DNA of 64,000 bases from Rhizobiaceae bacterium (GCA_017640615.1 JAEPQK010000002.1:841377-905376), one strand, 5' to 3'; shown: positions 18,627-27,995, counted from the stretch's first letter. Translations and numbers: made by a program. Notes: generated by a model not told the origin, from the letters alone.

Positions 18627-18732
18627 CGGCAAGCTCCCATGGCCAAAACTTGGTGGTTTCCTGTCGCATTTTTCGCAACCGCGGAAAAGCCGCGGGCCTA
18701 TACGGATTCAAGACTTTGCACGGAGATGTCCC

Positions 18733-19353
18733 ATGAACGCCATCGAAGACGTGCCTGCCTCCCCCGAAGCCGATCTCGCTCAATCCTTGCGTTCCGTCGT
18801 TGGTCTCGCCGGCATCACCTATTCGGCCGCCGGCGTTTCGGCCGGTTCCGACCTCGATTTCACGGCAATGAACCAGGTTCGCGCAGCGGTCACTCAGCCT
18901 CCGGCGCTCGTCCACATTGCAGCCGCGCTTGAAGATATGCCGCGCGGCGATCTCCACATGGCGCTGAGCGCCTGTGCATCGCGCCTGCCCTGGGTGGCGG
19001 GCGACCTGCCGAAAAGCCCAGGCATCACCGGCAAATACGCTTTCATCGAGATTCTCGGACCAAACGGCATCGAGAAGACCGACCGGCTGCGGTTCGGCCT
19101 CTATCTGCAGGCGCCGCACGTGTTCTACCCCGCGCATGATCACGAAGCGGAAGAGTTCTATTACGTGCTCTCCGGTGATGCCGGTTGGCAGAAGAACGAT
19201 GGCATTTTTTGCGAGTACGCGCCGGGCACGCTCATTCACCATGCGCCGCGCGACCGCCACGCAATGCAAACGCGCACTAAACCGCTATTGGCTATGTGGA
19301 TATGGACCGGCGACCTCGACATGAAGACATACCGGATCGACGGAGCCGCCTGA
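18733..19353 (+). CDS. DMSP-lyase family (DddL/DddQ-like) cupin
   Basis: 206 residues, single cupin. The metal-binding segment YPAHDHEAEEFYYVLSG (Tyr132, His135, His137, Glu141, Tyr143) and the later HHAPRDRH (His169-His176) match the pattern of dimethylsulfoniopropionate lyases such as DddQ, which cleave DMSP to dimethyl sulfide and acrylate. The C-terminal KPLLAMWIWTGDLD is also family-typical. Similar proteins occur in many soil rhizobia, so DMSP may not be the natural substrate. It is divergent from sseA and ends one base before the AlaX gene on the other strand. No acrylate-metabolism genes lie close by. Confidence 0.75.
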   Translation: MNAIEDVPASPEADLAQSLRSVVGLAGITYSAAGVSAGSDLDFTAMNQVRAAVTQPPALVHIAAALEDMPRGDLHMALSACASRLPWVAGDLPKSPGITGKYAFIEILGPNGIEKTDRLRFGLYLQAPHVFYPAHDHEAEEFYYVLSGDAGWQKNDGIFCEYAPGTLIHHAPRDRHAMQTRTKPLLAMWIWTGDLDMKTYRIDGAA

Positions 19354-19354
19354 G

Positions 19355-20095
19355 TTAGACTGGCAGCGGACCGAAACGAATGCGGAAGCGGCGGTTTTCC
19401 CGGCCCTTCTTTTCGATCTTGCCGATGTGAATTTCGCCAACCTCGGCGGTCGAGCGCACATGCGTGCCGCCGCAGGGCTGGCTGTCGACAGCGCCTTCAT
19501 CGCCAACGCAGACCAGCCTGATGCGGCCGGTGCCGGCGGGCGGCCGCACATTCTTCGACTTCACCAGCCCCGGATTGGCCGCAAGTTCTTCGTCGGTGAT
19601 CCAGCGGGAGAAGATCGGATGATCGGCAGTTACAAGCTCCATCAGCTTTTGCGTCACCTCCGCCTTGTAGAAGGCCTGATCGGGAATGTCGAAATCGACA
19701 CGCGAATCCGTATCGCTCACCGCAGCGCCTGTAATCGGAAACGGGCAAATCACCGTCAGCAAATGGCAGGCGGTGTGCATGCGCATCAGCTTCAGCCGCC
19801 GCTCCCAGTCGATGACGAGCTTTAGCGGCTCGCCGATTTCGGGCGCGGCAGCGTCTGGCGCCGCTATATGGATGATCTCATCCTTGCTCTCGCCGGTAAT
19901 CGTTCCGGCAATCGCGATTTCCGAACCGTCGGCGCGCACCAGCCTGCCGGTATCGCCCGGCTGGCCGCCTGAGGCGGCGTAGAAAATCGTGCGGTCGAGA
20001 ACGATCCCGCCGCGGTCGTTGATGGCCGATACCACCGCCTCCGTTTCCGCCAGATATGCGTCTTCGCGAAACAGGGGTGCGGTGGCGGTGGTCAT
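19355..20095 (-). CDS. Free-standing alanyl-tRNA editing protein (AlaX type)
   Basis: 246 residues. It hydrolyses Ser-tRNA(Ala) or Gly-tRNA(Ala) to keep translation accurate. It resembles the editing and C-terminal region of alanyl-tRNA synthetase. The zinc ligands are visible as MHTACHLL (His-x3-His) and SQPCGGTHVRS (Cys and His). An N-terminal beta-barrel domain with YAASGGQPGDTG marks the longer AlaX-M form. The start codon overlaps the stop of the cysteine synthase gene (ATGA), so the pair is translationally coupled. Confidence 0.88.
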   Translation of the reverse strand: MTTATAPLFREDAYLAETEAVVSAINDRGGIVLDRTIFYAASGGQPGDTGRLVRADGSEIAIAGTITGESKDEIIHIAAPDAAAPEIGEPLKLVIDWERRLKLMRMHTACHLLTVICPFPITGAAVSDTDSRVDFDIPDQAFYKAEVTQKLMELVTADHPIFSRWITDEELAANPGLVKSKNVRPPAGTGRIRLVCVGDEGAVDSQPCGGTHVRSTAEVGEIHIGKIEKKGRENRRFRIRFGPLPV

Positions 20096-21129
20096 TCCGG
20101 AACGGCCTCGTAGGGAACCTTGATCGTCGATTTTTCGTCCATCCAGCCGGGCACGGGCAGATTCTTGCCGCGCAGGAATTCCGGGTTGAACAGTTTCGAC
20201 TGATACCGGGTTCCATAGTCGCACAGGATGGTCACGATGGTGTGCCCCGGCCCGAGCTCGCGCGCAAGGCGAATGGCGCCCGCAATGTTTATGCCAGTGG
20301 ACCCGCCCATGCACAGGCCCTCTTCCTGCACGAGGTTGAAGACTATGGGCAGCGCCTCCTCGTCGGGCACCTGGAATGAGAAGTCCGGCGTAAACCCCTC
20401 GAGATTTGCGGTGATGCGTCCCTGACCGATCCCTTCGGTGATCGAAGTCCCTTCGGATTTCAGCACACCGTCGGTGTAGAAGCTGTGCAGCGCAGCCCCC
20501 AGCGGGTCGGCTATCGCAATTTTCACATCCTTGTTGTGCGCGCGCAGGCCCGCAGCGACACCCGCCAGCGTGCCACCCGTACCCACGGCAGAGACGAATC
20601 CGGCGACCTTGCCGCCAGTCTGGCTCCAGATTTCCTCGGCCGTCGTAGCGATATGGCCGTCGCGATTGGCGACATTGTCGAACTGGTTGGCCCAGATCGC
20701 GCCATTGGGTTCGGTCTTCGCCAGCTGTTCGGCAAGCCGGCCCGACACTTTCACGTAGTTGTTGGGGTTCTTGTAAGGCACCGCCGGCACTTCAATCAGC
20801 TCAGCACCCAGAACGCGCAGCGCGTCTTTCTTTTCCTGGCTTTGCGTGTCGGGGATCACGATCACGGTGCGATAACCGAGAGCTTTCGCCACCACGGTAA
20901 GGCCAATACCGGTATTGCCCGCCGTGCCTTCCACGATCACACCGCCGGGCTTCAACAGGCCTCGCTTCTCCGCGTCTCGAATGATGAATAGGCCGGCGCG
21001 GTCCTTCACCGACTGGCCGGGATTCATGAATTCGGCCTTGCCGAGAATTTCGCAGCCGGTCTCCTCAGAGGCGCGCTTGAGGCGAATGAGCGGCGTGTTG
21101 CCGATGGCGTCGATTGCCGATGCAAACAT
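20092..21129 (-). CDS. cysK: Cysteine synthase A (O-acetylserine sulfhydrylase)
   Basis: 345 residues from the ATG beginning MFASAIDAIGNTP. PLP enzyme that makes L-cysteine from O-acetylserine and sulfide. The PLP lysine is Lys42 in GQSVKDRAG. The substrate loop reads EGTAGNTGIGL, and the PLP phosphate loop reads AVGTGGTLAG. At 345 residues it is longer than the E. coli enzyme (323) because of a C-terminal extension, and belongs to the longer subclass common in alphaproteobacteria; a related beta-replacement activity cannot be excluded. It is the first gene of a pair with AlaX, divergent from the SDR gene. Confidence 0.87.
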   Translation of the reverse strand: MFASAIDAIGNTPLIRLKRASEETGCEILGKAEFMNPGQSVKDRAGLFIIRDAEKRGLLKPGGVIVEGTAGNTGIGLTVVAKALGYRTVIVIPDTQSQEKKDALRVLGAELIEVPAVPYKNPNNYVKVSGRLAEQLAKTEPNGAIWANQFDNVANRDGHIATTAEEIWSQTGGKVAGFVSAVGTGGTLAGVAAGLRAHNKDVKIAIADPLGAALHSFYTDGVLKSEGTSITEGIGQGRITANLEGFTPDFSFQVPDEEALPIVFNLVQEEGLCMGGSTGINIAGAIRLARELGPGHTIVTILCDYGTRYQSKLFNPEFLRGKNLPVPGWMDEKSTIKVPYEAVPE

Positions 21130-21344
21130 GTTTCGGTCCTTGTCTGATGCGCCAACGGCCCAATGCACTCGCCGGGCCGCGGCGTTACGCTATCTTTTGT
21201 CTAGAAACGGCGATCCAGCCTTTCAAGGAGCGTTTTTGCGCGAAACGCGGCTTTTGCAACATTCGGTTGCGCAGCGGCCGAAACCTCGAAAGGCTGAACG
21301 CCGTAGCTGAAGCGAACATCGAACAGACGCGGGAAAGATATTTC

Positions 21345-22154
21345 ATGGCACTTTACAGGGCAGAACCAGGCGACGGAATTGCATGGATCACGGGCGCCAG
21401 CACGGGCATTGGCCGGCAAGTCGCGCTCGACCTGGCAGCGCAGGGCTACACAGTTGCCGTCACCGCGCGTAGCGCCGACAAGCTCGAAGCGCTCGCCGCG
21501 GAAGCCACTGCCGCCGGGCGCAAGATCATTGCCTTTCCCTGCGACGTGACCGACGCCGCCAAAATGCGCAAGACGGTCGAAAGCATCGAAAAGGATGCCG
21601 GGCCGATCGTGCTCGCCATCTTTAATGCCGGCGACTATTTCCCCACACGCCTCGACGGGCTAACGACCGACAATTTCGTCAAAACCTATGAGGTGAACCT
21701 CTTCGGCGTCATCAACGGGGTTGTGCCGGTACTCGAACATATGCGCCGTCGCGGGCGCGGACAGATCACCATGGTCGGGTCGGCCTCCGCTATTTTCGGA
21801 CTACCCTCGGCCGCCGCCTACGGCGCCTCCAAGGCCGCGCTCAACAGCATGGCCTGGTCGCTCAAATACGATCTCGACCTCATCAATATCCGCATTCAGG
21901 TCGCCAATCCCGGCTTTGTCGATACACCACTCACAAAGAACAACCGATTTGCGATGCCGGCGTTGATGACAGTCGAAGACGCTTCGCGCCGCGTGGTCGA
22001 AGGCATCAAGGGCGGCGGGACGGAATTCTCCTTTCCACGTCGCTTCACATGGTTCCTCAAGGCGCTCACCATTCTGCCCGCACCATGGACATATGCGATC
22101 CAGCGCCGCGTCACCGGATGGCATAAGCGCAAACCCGCGCCGCCGCCAGCCTGA
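21345..22154 (+). CDS. Short-chain dehydrogenase/reductase
   Basis: 269 residues from the ATG at 21345 with GGGAAAG upstream. A longer in-frame opening from 21114 runs through the divergent promoter region and is not used. Classical SDR: cofactor motif TGASTGIG (Gly17, Gly21, Gly23), structural FNAGDY in place of the usual NNAG, and a catalytic YGASKAAL preceded by GSASA. The substrate is unknown. The C-terminal tail (PAPWTYAIQRRVTGWHKRK) is basic and may associate with the membrane. Confidence 0.87.
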   Translation: MALYRAEPGDGIAWITGASTGIGRQVALDLAAQGYTVAVTARSADKLEALAAEATAAGRKIIAFPCDVTDAAKMRKTVESIEKDAGPIVLAIFNAGDYFPTRLDGLTTDNFVKTYEVNLFGVINGVVPVLEHMRRRGRGQITMVGSASAIFGLPSAAAYGASKAALNSMAWSLKYDLDLINIRIQVANPGFVDTPLTKNNRFAMPALMTVEDASRRVVEGIKGGGTEFSFPRRFTWFLKALTILPAPWTYAIQRRVTGWHKRKPAPPPA

Positions 22155-22220
22155 CGGCAGACGAGCCGTTGCGCCCCTGCCGATCCCGCTCTACTGCTGT
22201 TCAAGGTTCGGGAGGTCGAC

Positions 22221-23192
22221 ATGGGCAGGAAAATCATCATCGGCGTCATCGTCATCGCCGCCTTGATTGCGGCAGCGTATTTTCTGGGCCCGCGCGTCGC
22301 GACCGACACGCAAGTGACGTTCAATGCCTCTGCGATCGGTGACGACCCCGAGGTTTATCTTGCCGCACAGGAAGCCCGCTTTGATGACATTCGTGACGGC
22401 CAGGCCAAGGGCATTGTGTGGGCCTATCCCGCTTCCAAGGCGCGTACGCCGCTGGCGCTCGTTTATGTCCACGGCTTTTCCGCTTCGCGTGGTGAAACCG
22501 CACCGCTGACGGAGCTCATAGGCGCGAAGCTCGGAGCAAACATCTATCACACCCGCCTCGCCGGGCATGGCCGCACCGGCGATGCACTGGCGACAGCCAG
22601 CGTCAACGCTTGGGTCAACGACTTCGCCGAGGCAATGGCAATCGGCCGCCGCATTGGCGAGCAAGTCGTCGTTATCTCCGTTTCGACCGGCGGCGGGCTA
22701 GCCGCATGGGCATCGCTGCGGCCCGAGCTCGCAGCTGATCTCAAAGGCCTGGTGATGATCTCGCCTAATTTTCAGGTGAAAGCCGGCGGAGCGTCGCTTC
22801 TCACCGGCCCGTGGGGCGCGCAACTTGCCAATCTGATGGTCGGCGCGGAGCGCTCCTGGGAACCGCGCAACGAGGCGCATGGCCGCTTCTGGACGACGAC
22901 CTACCCCACGGCTGCGCTGCTACCGATGGCGGCACTCACGCAGTTGGCGCGCGAAGCACCTTACGAAGATGCTCAAGTGCCGGCGCTGTTCGTGTTTGCC
23001 GATGACGACACCGTGGTCGACCATGCGGTAACCCGCGACATCGCCGCGCGCTGGGGCGCACCGCACGAGATGCGTGTCATCACCGAAAGCGGCGACAAGG
23101 ACAATCACGTGATCGCGGGCGACGCGCTCTCGCCCTCGACCACCGAGGAATTCGCCGAATTCATCAGCGAGTGGATCGAGGCGCTGCCCTAA
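22221..23192 (+). CDS. Membrane-anchored alpha/beta hydrolase
   Basis: 323 residues. An N-terminal hydrophobic helix (about residues 4-22) probably anchors the protein to the periplasmic face of the inner membrane. The fold shows an oxyanion strand VYVHGFSASRGE, the nucleophile strand VVVISVSTGGG, an acid in VFADDDTVV and a His in DNHVIAG. The nucleophile elbow reads S-V-S-T-G rather than the usual G-x-S-x-G. It resembles carboxylesterase/monoacylglycerol-lipase-like proteins. Substrate unknown. It lies 66 bases downstream of the SDR gene on the same strand. Confidence 0.8.
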   Translation: MGRKIIIGVIVIAALIAAAYFLGPRVATDTQVTFNASAIGDDPEVYLAAQEARFDDIRDGQAKGIVWAYPASKARTPLALVYVHGFSASRGETAPLTELIGAKLGANIYHTRLAGHGRTGDALATASVNAWVNDFAEAMAIGRRIGEQVVVISVSTGGGLAAWASLRPELAADLKGLVMISPNFQVKAGGASLLTGPWGAQLANLMVGAERSWEPRNEAHGRFWTTTYPTAALLPMAALTQLAREAPYEDAQVPALFVFADDDTVVDHAVTRDIAARWGAPHEMRVITESGDKDNHVIAGDALSPSTTEEFAEFISEWIEALP

Positions 23193-23193
23193 G

Positions 23194-23724
23194 TCAGCTC
23201 TTCGCAGCCAGATCCCGCAGCGCAAGCACCGTGCGCCAGTTGCGCGCGGTGTTGGCAACGCCAATGCGCCTGTCGAAGATCTCGGCCATCTTGCTGCGCC
23301 CGAAGCTATGCGGCGTATGCAGATATGCGACATTGCCGATGACCTCGATGGCCTCGCCGTCAACGGCATAGCCGCGCACGGTCTCCACATTTTCATTGTC
23401 AGGCGCGGCCGCCAGCCAGGCCGCATGCAGCAGCTTCGGCACCGATATCGCATCGGGAAACGGGTTGCTCGCAATCAGCGCATCCCATTCGCTCGCCGTC
23501 ACGGCATAGACCGGCTTTTCGAAGCCGAACTCCTTGGCGCAGATAGCGGCGATTGACGCGACAGTCTCGGCGCGCGCAAGCCTGCTGCGAACCACGGCGT
23601 TGCCGCTGTTGATGTAAGTTGCGACATTTTCGAACCCGGCAGCCGACAGCTTCTCGCGCAGCGGCTTCACCGGCAGCTGAGTCGCGCCGCCAACGCCCCT
23701 GAAGAGCACGATATAGACGGTCAC
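23194..23724 (-). CDS. DUF1697 domain-containing protein
   Basis: 176 residues. The conserved start VYIVLFRGVGG, then LREKLSAAGFENVATYINSGNAVV, identify DUF1697, a small soluble alpha/beta family of unknown function. The stop lies one base past the convergent hydrolase gene. Nothing in the neighbourhood suggests its role. Confidence 0.85.
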   Translation of the reverse strand: MTVYIVLFRGVGGATQLPVKPLREKLSAAGFENVATYINSGNAVVRSRLARAETVASIAAICAKEFGFEKPVYAVTASEWDALIASNPFPDAISVPKLLHAAWLAAAPDNENVETVRGYAVDGEAIEVIGNVAYLHTPHSFGRSKMAEIFDRRIGVANTARNWRTVLALRDLAAKS

Positions 23725-23859
23725 CGCATTTCCTCCTCATCAGCCGCGACAAGCGTTCGCGTCGCCGCTCTTGCATATTTCAGAACATGAAGCCACTGTC
23801 CGGCCCGCATCGTGGCTGCTTCGCGCCACGCAGGGAATCGACACCGGGGCACCTTTTCC

Positions 23860-25320
23860 GTGCAATATCTCGCCATCCGCGCCGCGGTTCATGTCGCATC
23901 GGTGTTTTCGATCTATCTGTCCGCGGCGATGCTTATTCCAGCCGCCGTCGATCTCTATTACGGCAATCCCGACTGGCGGGTATTTGCATTTTCGTCGCTG
24001 TTTACCGGCGGACTTGGCCTTGCGATCGCGCTTGCCACACAGGGCCGCGCGCCGGCGATTTCCTCGCGCTTCGGCTTTCTGGTCGTGAACCTTCTGTGGC
24101 TGACCTCCTGTGCCGTGGCGGCCGTTCCGTTTCTGGCCGCCTCCATCGACATGTCGTTCACCGACGCCGTCTTCGAGGCCGTTTCCGGCATGACGACGAC
24201 CGGCGCGACGGTCATCGTCGGGCTCGACGATCTGCCGCCCGGCCTGCTTCTGTGGCGCTCGCTGCTGCAATGGTTCGGCGGACTGGGCGTGATCGCGCTC
24301 GGCGTGTTCGTATTGCCGTTCCTCAACGTCGGCGGCGTGTCCTATTTCCAGATCGAATCTTCGTCAGCGATCGACGACCGGCCGTTTGCGCGCTTTTCGA
24401 CCTATTCAACCAGCCTGCTCACCATCTATGTGACGCTGACCGTCATTTGCGCGATCTGTTACGCCGCAGCGGGCATGACCGGTTTCGACGCGCTCAACCA
24501 CGCGCTGACCAGCATCTCCACCGCCGGCTTTTCCACGCATGACGCCTCGCTCGGCCACTACGACGACAATTACGCGGTGCTTTGGGTGGGCACGATCGCC
24601 ATGTTCATCGGCGCCCTGCCCTTCGCGATCCTCATGCTGTTTATCGCGCGCGGCCGGCTGGATGCCCTCGCTGACCCGCAGATCAAGGTGTTTGTGGCCT
24701 ATGTGCTCGCATTCATCGTCGCGGTCACGATCTATCTGCGCCTGACGACGGACGACCCGTTCTTTGAGATCCTGACGCATGTCGCGTTCAACCTCACTTC
24801 GGTCATCACCACCACCGGCTATGCGAGCGACGATTATTCCTCCTGGGGGCCGTTCGTCGTCGCCGCGATCTTCATGGCCACTTTCCTTGGCGGCTGTTCG
24901 GGTTCGACGTCGGGCGGCATCAAGGCCTACCGTTTCCTGATCGTCTTCGAACTTCTCGCCAATGGTCTGCGCCGCCTGATCTACCCCAACACCGTACTCA
25001 CCGTGCGATATGGCGACCGCATCGTGGAGGACGAGGTGCAGCGCGCCGTCGTGCTCTTCATCTCGTCATTTCTGGTGATCTGGGGCATCGGCACGCTGCT
25101 GCTTGCGGCGACCGGTCTCGATCTCGTCACCGCGCTCAGCGGCACGCTGGCCTGCCTCACAAATGTCGGCCCGGCACTGGGCGACATTATCGGCCCGGCC
25201 GGCAACTTCGCGCTCATCCCCGATTTCGGCAAATGGGTGCTGTCACTGGCCATGCTTCTCGGCCGGCTCGAAATCCTCGCCGTGCTGGTGATCTTCTCGC
25301 CGGTTTTCTGGGAGCGCTAA
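23860..25320 (+). CDS. trkH: TrkH-family potassium uptake protein
   Basis: 486 residues from the GTG at 23860; a GTG at 23812 would add 16 residues unlike the family. Integral membrane K+ translocation subunit of Trk systems. Four P-loop repeats are visible around SGMTTTGATV, TSISTAGFSTHD, TSVITTTGYAS and TCLTNVGPAL, with the selectivity-filter glycines. GGCSGSTSGGIKAYR is the cytoplasmic motif of TrkH. No trkA (NAD-binding regulatory subunit) gene is in the window. Its stop is five bases from the end of the convergent adenine deaminase gene. Confidence 0.92.
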   Translation: MQYLAIRAAVHVASVFSIYLSAAMLIPAAVDLYYGNPDWRVFAFSSLFTGGLGLAIALATQGRAPAISSRFGFLVVNLLWLTSCAVAAVPFLAASIDMSFTDAVFEAVSGMTTTGATVIVGLDDLPPGLLLWRSLLQWFGGLGVIALGVFVLPFLNVGGVSYFQIESSSAIDDRPFARFSTYSTSLLTIYVTLTVICAICYAAAGMTGFDALNHALTSISTAGFSTHDASLGHYDDNYAVLWVGTIAMFIGALPFAILMLFIARGRLDALADPQIKVFVAYVLAFIVAVTIYLRLTTDDPFFEILTHVAFNLTSVITTTGYASDDYSSWGPFVVAAIFMATFLGGCSGSTSGGIKAYRFLIVFELLANGLRRLIYPNTVLTVRYGDRIVEDEVQRAVVLFISSFLVIWGIGTLLLAATGLDLVTALSGTLACLTNVGPALGDIIGPAGNFALIPDFGKWVLSLAMLLGRLEILAVLVIFSPVFWER

Positions 25321-25324
25321 GCCC

Positions 25325-27136
25325 TTACAGAAACAGGTCCACTTTCTCGAACTTGGTGACGTCGATGATGCCGGCGTCCGAAATCCTCAGTTCGGGAATG
25401 ACCACCAGCGCCAGAAGCGAGTGCTGCATATAGGCGTTGTTCAAGCTGCAGCCCATATCCTGCATGGCCTTGGTCAGTTCCGCCGCTTTTTGCGCAACGA
25501 TCTCCGCCCGTTCATCCGACATCAGGCCGGCGATCGGCATTTCGACCAGCGCAAGCTGTTTGCCTTCCGACACGAGCACTACGCCGCCGCCAACATCTGA
25601 CAGGATGTTTGCGGCAAGCGCCATGTCGTCCTTGTTGGTGCCCACCACGATCATGTGGTGGCTGTCATGCGCGACAGTCGAGGCCATCGCACAGTCCTTC
25701 ACGTAGCCGAAGCCCGACACGAAACCGTTGACCACCGCGCCGGTGCCGCGATGCCGCTCGACCAGAGCGATCTGGCAGACATCGTTGCGCCGGTCCATTT
25801 CGACCAGCCCGTCGCGCACACCGAGATCCGCCTCCAGCGCGCGCGTCGGCGCCTGGTTTTCCACCACGCCGATCACTCGCGCCCGCACCTCGTTGGCGCC
25901 GGTCGGCGCCGCAATGTCGAAATCGGTCGCCGCGATCGTTCGGCCCGTGTTCACGGTGTCGCGCGCATCGTCGGGATATTCATAAGGCGGAATATCGGCC
26001 ACCAGCTTGCCGCCATGCGCAAGCCGTGTTCCACGGGCATAAACCTCATCGATCTGAAGTTCGGCCAGATTGGCAACGATCAGGAAGTCGGCGCGGCGGC
26101 CGGGCGTGATCGAGCCCAGCTCGCGTTCCAGTCCGAAATGCTCGGCTGTATTCACCGTCGCCATCTGGATCGCGGTGATCGGGTTCAGCCCCTGCGCAAT
26201 CGCGTGGCGCACGACCCGGTCCATATGCCCGTCATTCACAAGCGTGCCGGAATGGCTGTCGTCGGTGCACAAAATAAAATTGCGCGGGTCGAGACCGCTT
26301 TCGGTCACCGCCTTGATCTGGCTCGCCACATCGTACCAGGCCGAACCCAGCCGCAGCATCGCCTTCATGCCTTGCCGCACGCGCACAATCGCGTCCTCGG
26401 GCCGCGTGCCTTCATGGTCGTCCTGCGGACCGCCTGCCACATAGCCGTGAAACGGCAGGCCGAGATCGGGCGACGCGTAGTGTCCGCCAACCGTTTTGCC
26501 TGCCGTCAGCGTTTCGCGAATGCCGCCGACCATGGTTTCGTCATTGGCCGCGACGCCCGGAAAGTTCATCACCTCGCCAAGCCCGATGATCTGCGGCCAG
26601 GTCATCGCTTCGGCCACATCGGCGGGCGAAATCTCCGCCCCGGCCTGCTCCAGCCCGGGTGCGGAAGGCACGCAGGAGGGCATCTGCACATAAACATTGA
26701 TCGGTGCGGCCATTGCCTCGTCATGCATCAGCCGCACGCCCGGCAGACCGAGCACATTGGCAATCTCGTGCGGGTCGATGAACATCGACGTCGTGCCATG
26801 CGGAATGACCGCGCGGCAGAACTCGGTCACCGTCACCATGCCGCTTTCGACATGCATGTGGCCGTCGCAAAGGCCGGGCACGAGATATCGCCCGGCGGCA
26901 TCCACCACCTTGGTCTTTTCGCCGATGGCGTGGCTGGCATCAGGCCCGCAATAGGCGAAGCGCCCGGCCACGATCGCCAGATCCGTGCCAGAAATCACCT
27001 CGCCGGAGTGAACATTCACCCAGCGCCCGTTGCGCACCACCAGATCGGCCGGCCTGCGGCCCGTCGCGACATCAACCAGCAGCGGCGCAAGCTCGCTCCA
27101 GGGTTTGGGCGGCGCCCAGGCATTTTTCTTCGCCAT
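25325..27136 (-). CDS. ade: Adenine deaminase
   Basis: 603 residues. Metal-dependent amidohydrolase converting adenine to hypoxanthine and ammonia in purine salvage. Metal ligands are visible as CDGHMHVESGM in the N-terminal barrel and CTDDSHSG (Asp) later. The amidohydrolase tail MDRVVRHAIAQGLNPITAIQMAT is typical of the Ade family, as is the C-terminal Ade domain (VVGTNKDDMALAANIL). Length is as expected. It is downstream of hutG and the ABC transporter on the same strand with a 94-base gap, and may be cotranscribed or separate. Confidence 0.94.
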   Translation of the reverse strand: MAKKNAWAPPKPWSELAPLLVDVATGRRPADLVVRNGRWVNVHSGEVISGTDLAIVAGRFAYCGPDASHAIGEKTKVVDAAGRYLVPGLCDGHMHVESGMVTVTEFCRAVIPHGTTSMFIDPHEIANVLGLPGVRLMHDEAMAAPINVYVQMPSCVPSAPGLEQAGAEISPADVAEAMTWPQIIGLGEVMNFPGVAANDETMVGGIRETLTAGKTVGGHYASPDLGLPFHGYVAGGPQDDHEGTRPEDAIVRVRQGMKAMLRLGSAWYDVASQIKAVTESGLDPRNFILCTDDSHSGTLVNDGHMDRVVRHAIAQGLNPITAIQMATVNTAEHFGLERELGSITPGRRADFLIVANLAELQIDEVYARGTRLAHGGKLVADIPPYEYPDDARDTVNTGRTIAATDFDIAAPTGANEVRARVIGVVENQAPTRALEADLGVRDGLVEMDRRNDVCQIALVERHRGTGAVVNGFVSGFGYVKDCAMASTVAHDSHHMIVVGTNKDDMALAANILSDVGGGVVLVSEGKQLALVEMPIAGLMSDERAEIVAQKAAELTKAMQDMGCSLNNAYMQHSLLALVVIPELRISDAGIIDVTKFEKVDLFL

Positions 27137-27230
27137 GTATTCACTCCCGAATCCGGTGCGAATGTGCCAAGCAGCGCACGTTTTGACCAGATGCCATATG
27201 GAGCGCGCGGGCCAATGCGCAGCGCCGGAG

Positions 27231-27995
27231 CTAAGCGCCGTTCAAATCACCGCGAAGCTCGGCGACCGAGCGGTTGTTTGTTTCCACGATGCGCCAGAAA
27301 TCGTCGCGTAGCGCGCCGGTGCGCTCATCCATGTAGGTGTCTCGGCGCAGTTCGATCATTGCAGACAGCACGTTTTTGTCGCGGCAATAGGCCTCCAGCG
27401 GCACAACTGAGCCGACAAAGGGTGTATTCCGTGCAACTTCGTATCCGGCCTGCCGGTAACTCTTCTCGAGCGATTGCGCCATTCTTTCAGGCGTATGAAA
27501 TCCATCCGCGCCGATGCAGATTTGCGGCCGTGCCAGCGTCTGATCCGGCTCATATGGCTGCGCATATTCGGGAAAGCTGTGGCAGTCGAGAATAACCGCC
27601 CTGCCGAAACGCTTCTGGTGAGATGCTACCGCCTCGGCAAGCCGGCGGTGATGCGGCTGGTAGTAGCGCTCAATGAGGCCGTCGCGGTTGCTGAGACCTC
27701 CCCGCAACGTGGTCCGGTCATGCCGGCTCATATAGACCGCGCCCATCCCCCTCGCCGACATCGGCTCGTCGGCGTCGTCCTCGAACCGCTCGACATCCAC
27801 CGCAAGCCGCGAAACCGGGTTACGGATGACAATGTCGTCGGGCCCGACACAGCCGGCGAAAAGCAGGTCTGTGTAGTGGTCGGTCATGACCAGCAGTTCT
27901 TTTTCGATTTCCGCCGCCGGGATCGAAATGCTCGCGGCGGCATCCGGCGGAATCACATTCGATGCATGCGGGATATGGAAGATAATTGCCGTCAT
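27231..27995 (-). CDS. hutG: N-formylglutamate amidohydrolase
   Basis: 254 residues. The enzyme releases formate from N-formyl-L-glutamate in the five-step histidine degradation route. The start MTAIIFHIPHASNVIP and the segments MTDHYTDLLF, LDCHSFPEY (metal-binding Asp-x-His) and CIGADGFHTP are typical of the FGase family. No other hut gene is nearby. Instead it follows a polar amino-acid ABC transporter by 62 bases, suggesting it serves uptake-linked breakdown of an N-acyl or formyl amino acid, which is inference. Confidence 0.85.
   Translation of the reverse strand: MTAIIFHIPHASNVIPPDAAASISIPAAEIEKELLVMTDHYTDLLFAGCVGPDDIVIRNPVSRLAVDVERFEDDADEPMSARGMGAVYMSRHDRTTLRGGLSNRDGLIERYYQPHHRRLAEAVASHQKRFGRAVILDCHSFPEYAQPYEPDQTLARPQICIGADGFHTPERMAQSLEKSYRQAGYEVARNTPFVGSVVPLEAYCRDKNVLSAMIELRRDTYMDERTGALRDDFWRIVETNNRSVAELRGDLNGA

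Noticed and set aside
25655..27595. Very long plus-strand open frame (646 codons) opposite the adenine deaminase and HutG genes
   Set aside because: It is the GC-driven mirror frame of two clearly recognisable minus-strand enzymes; its product is rich in His and Arg and resembles no family.
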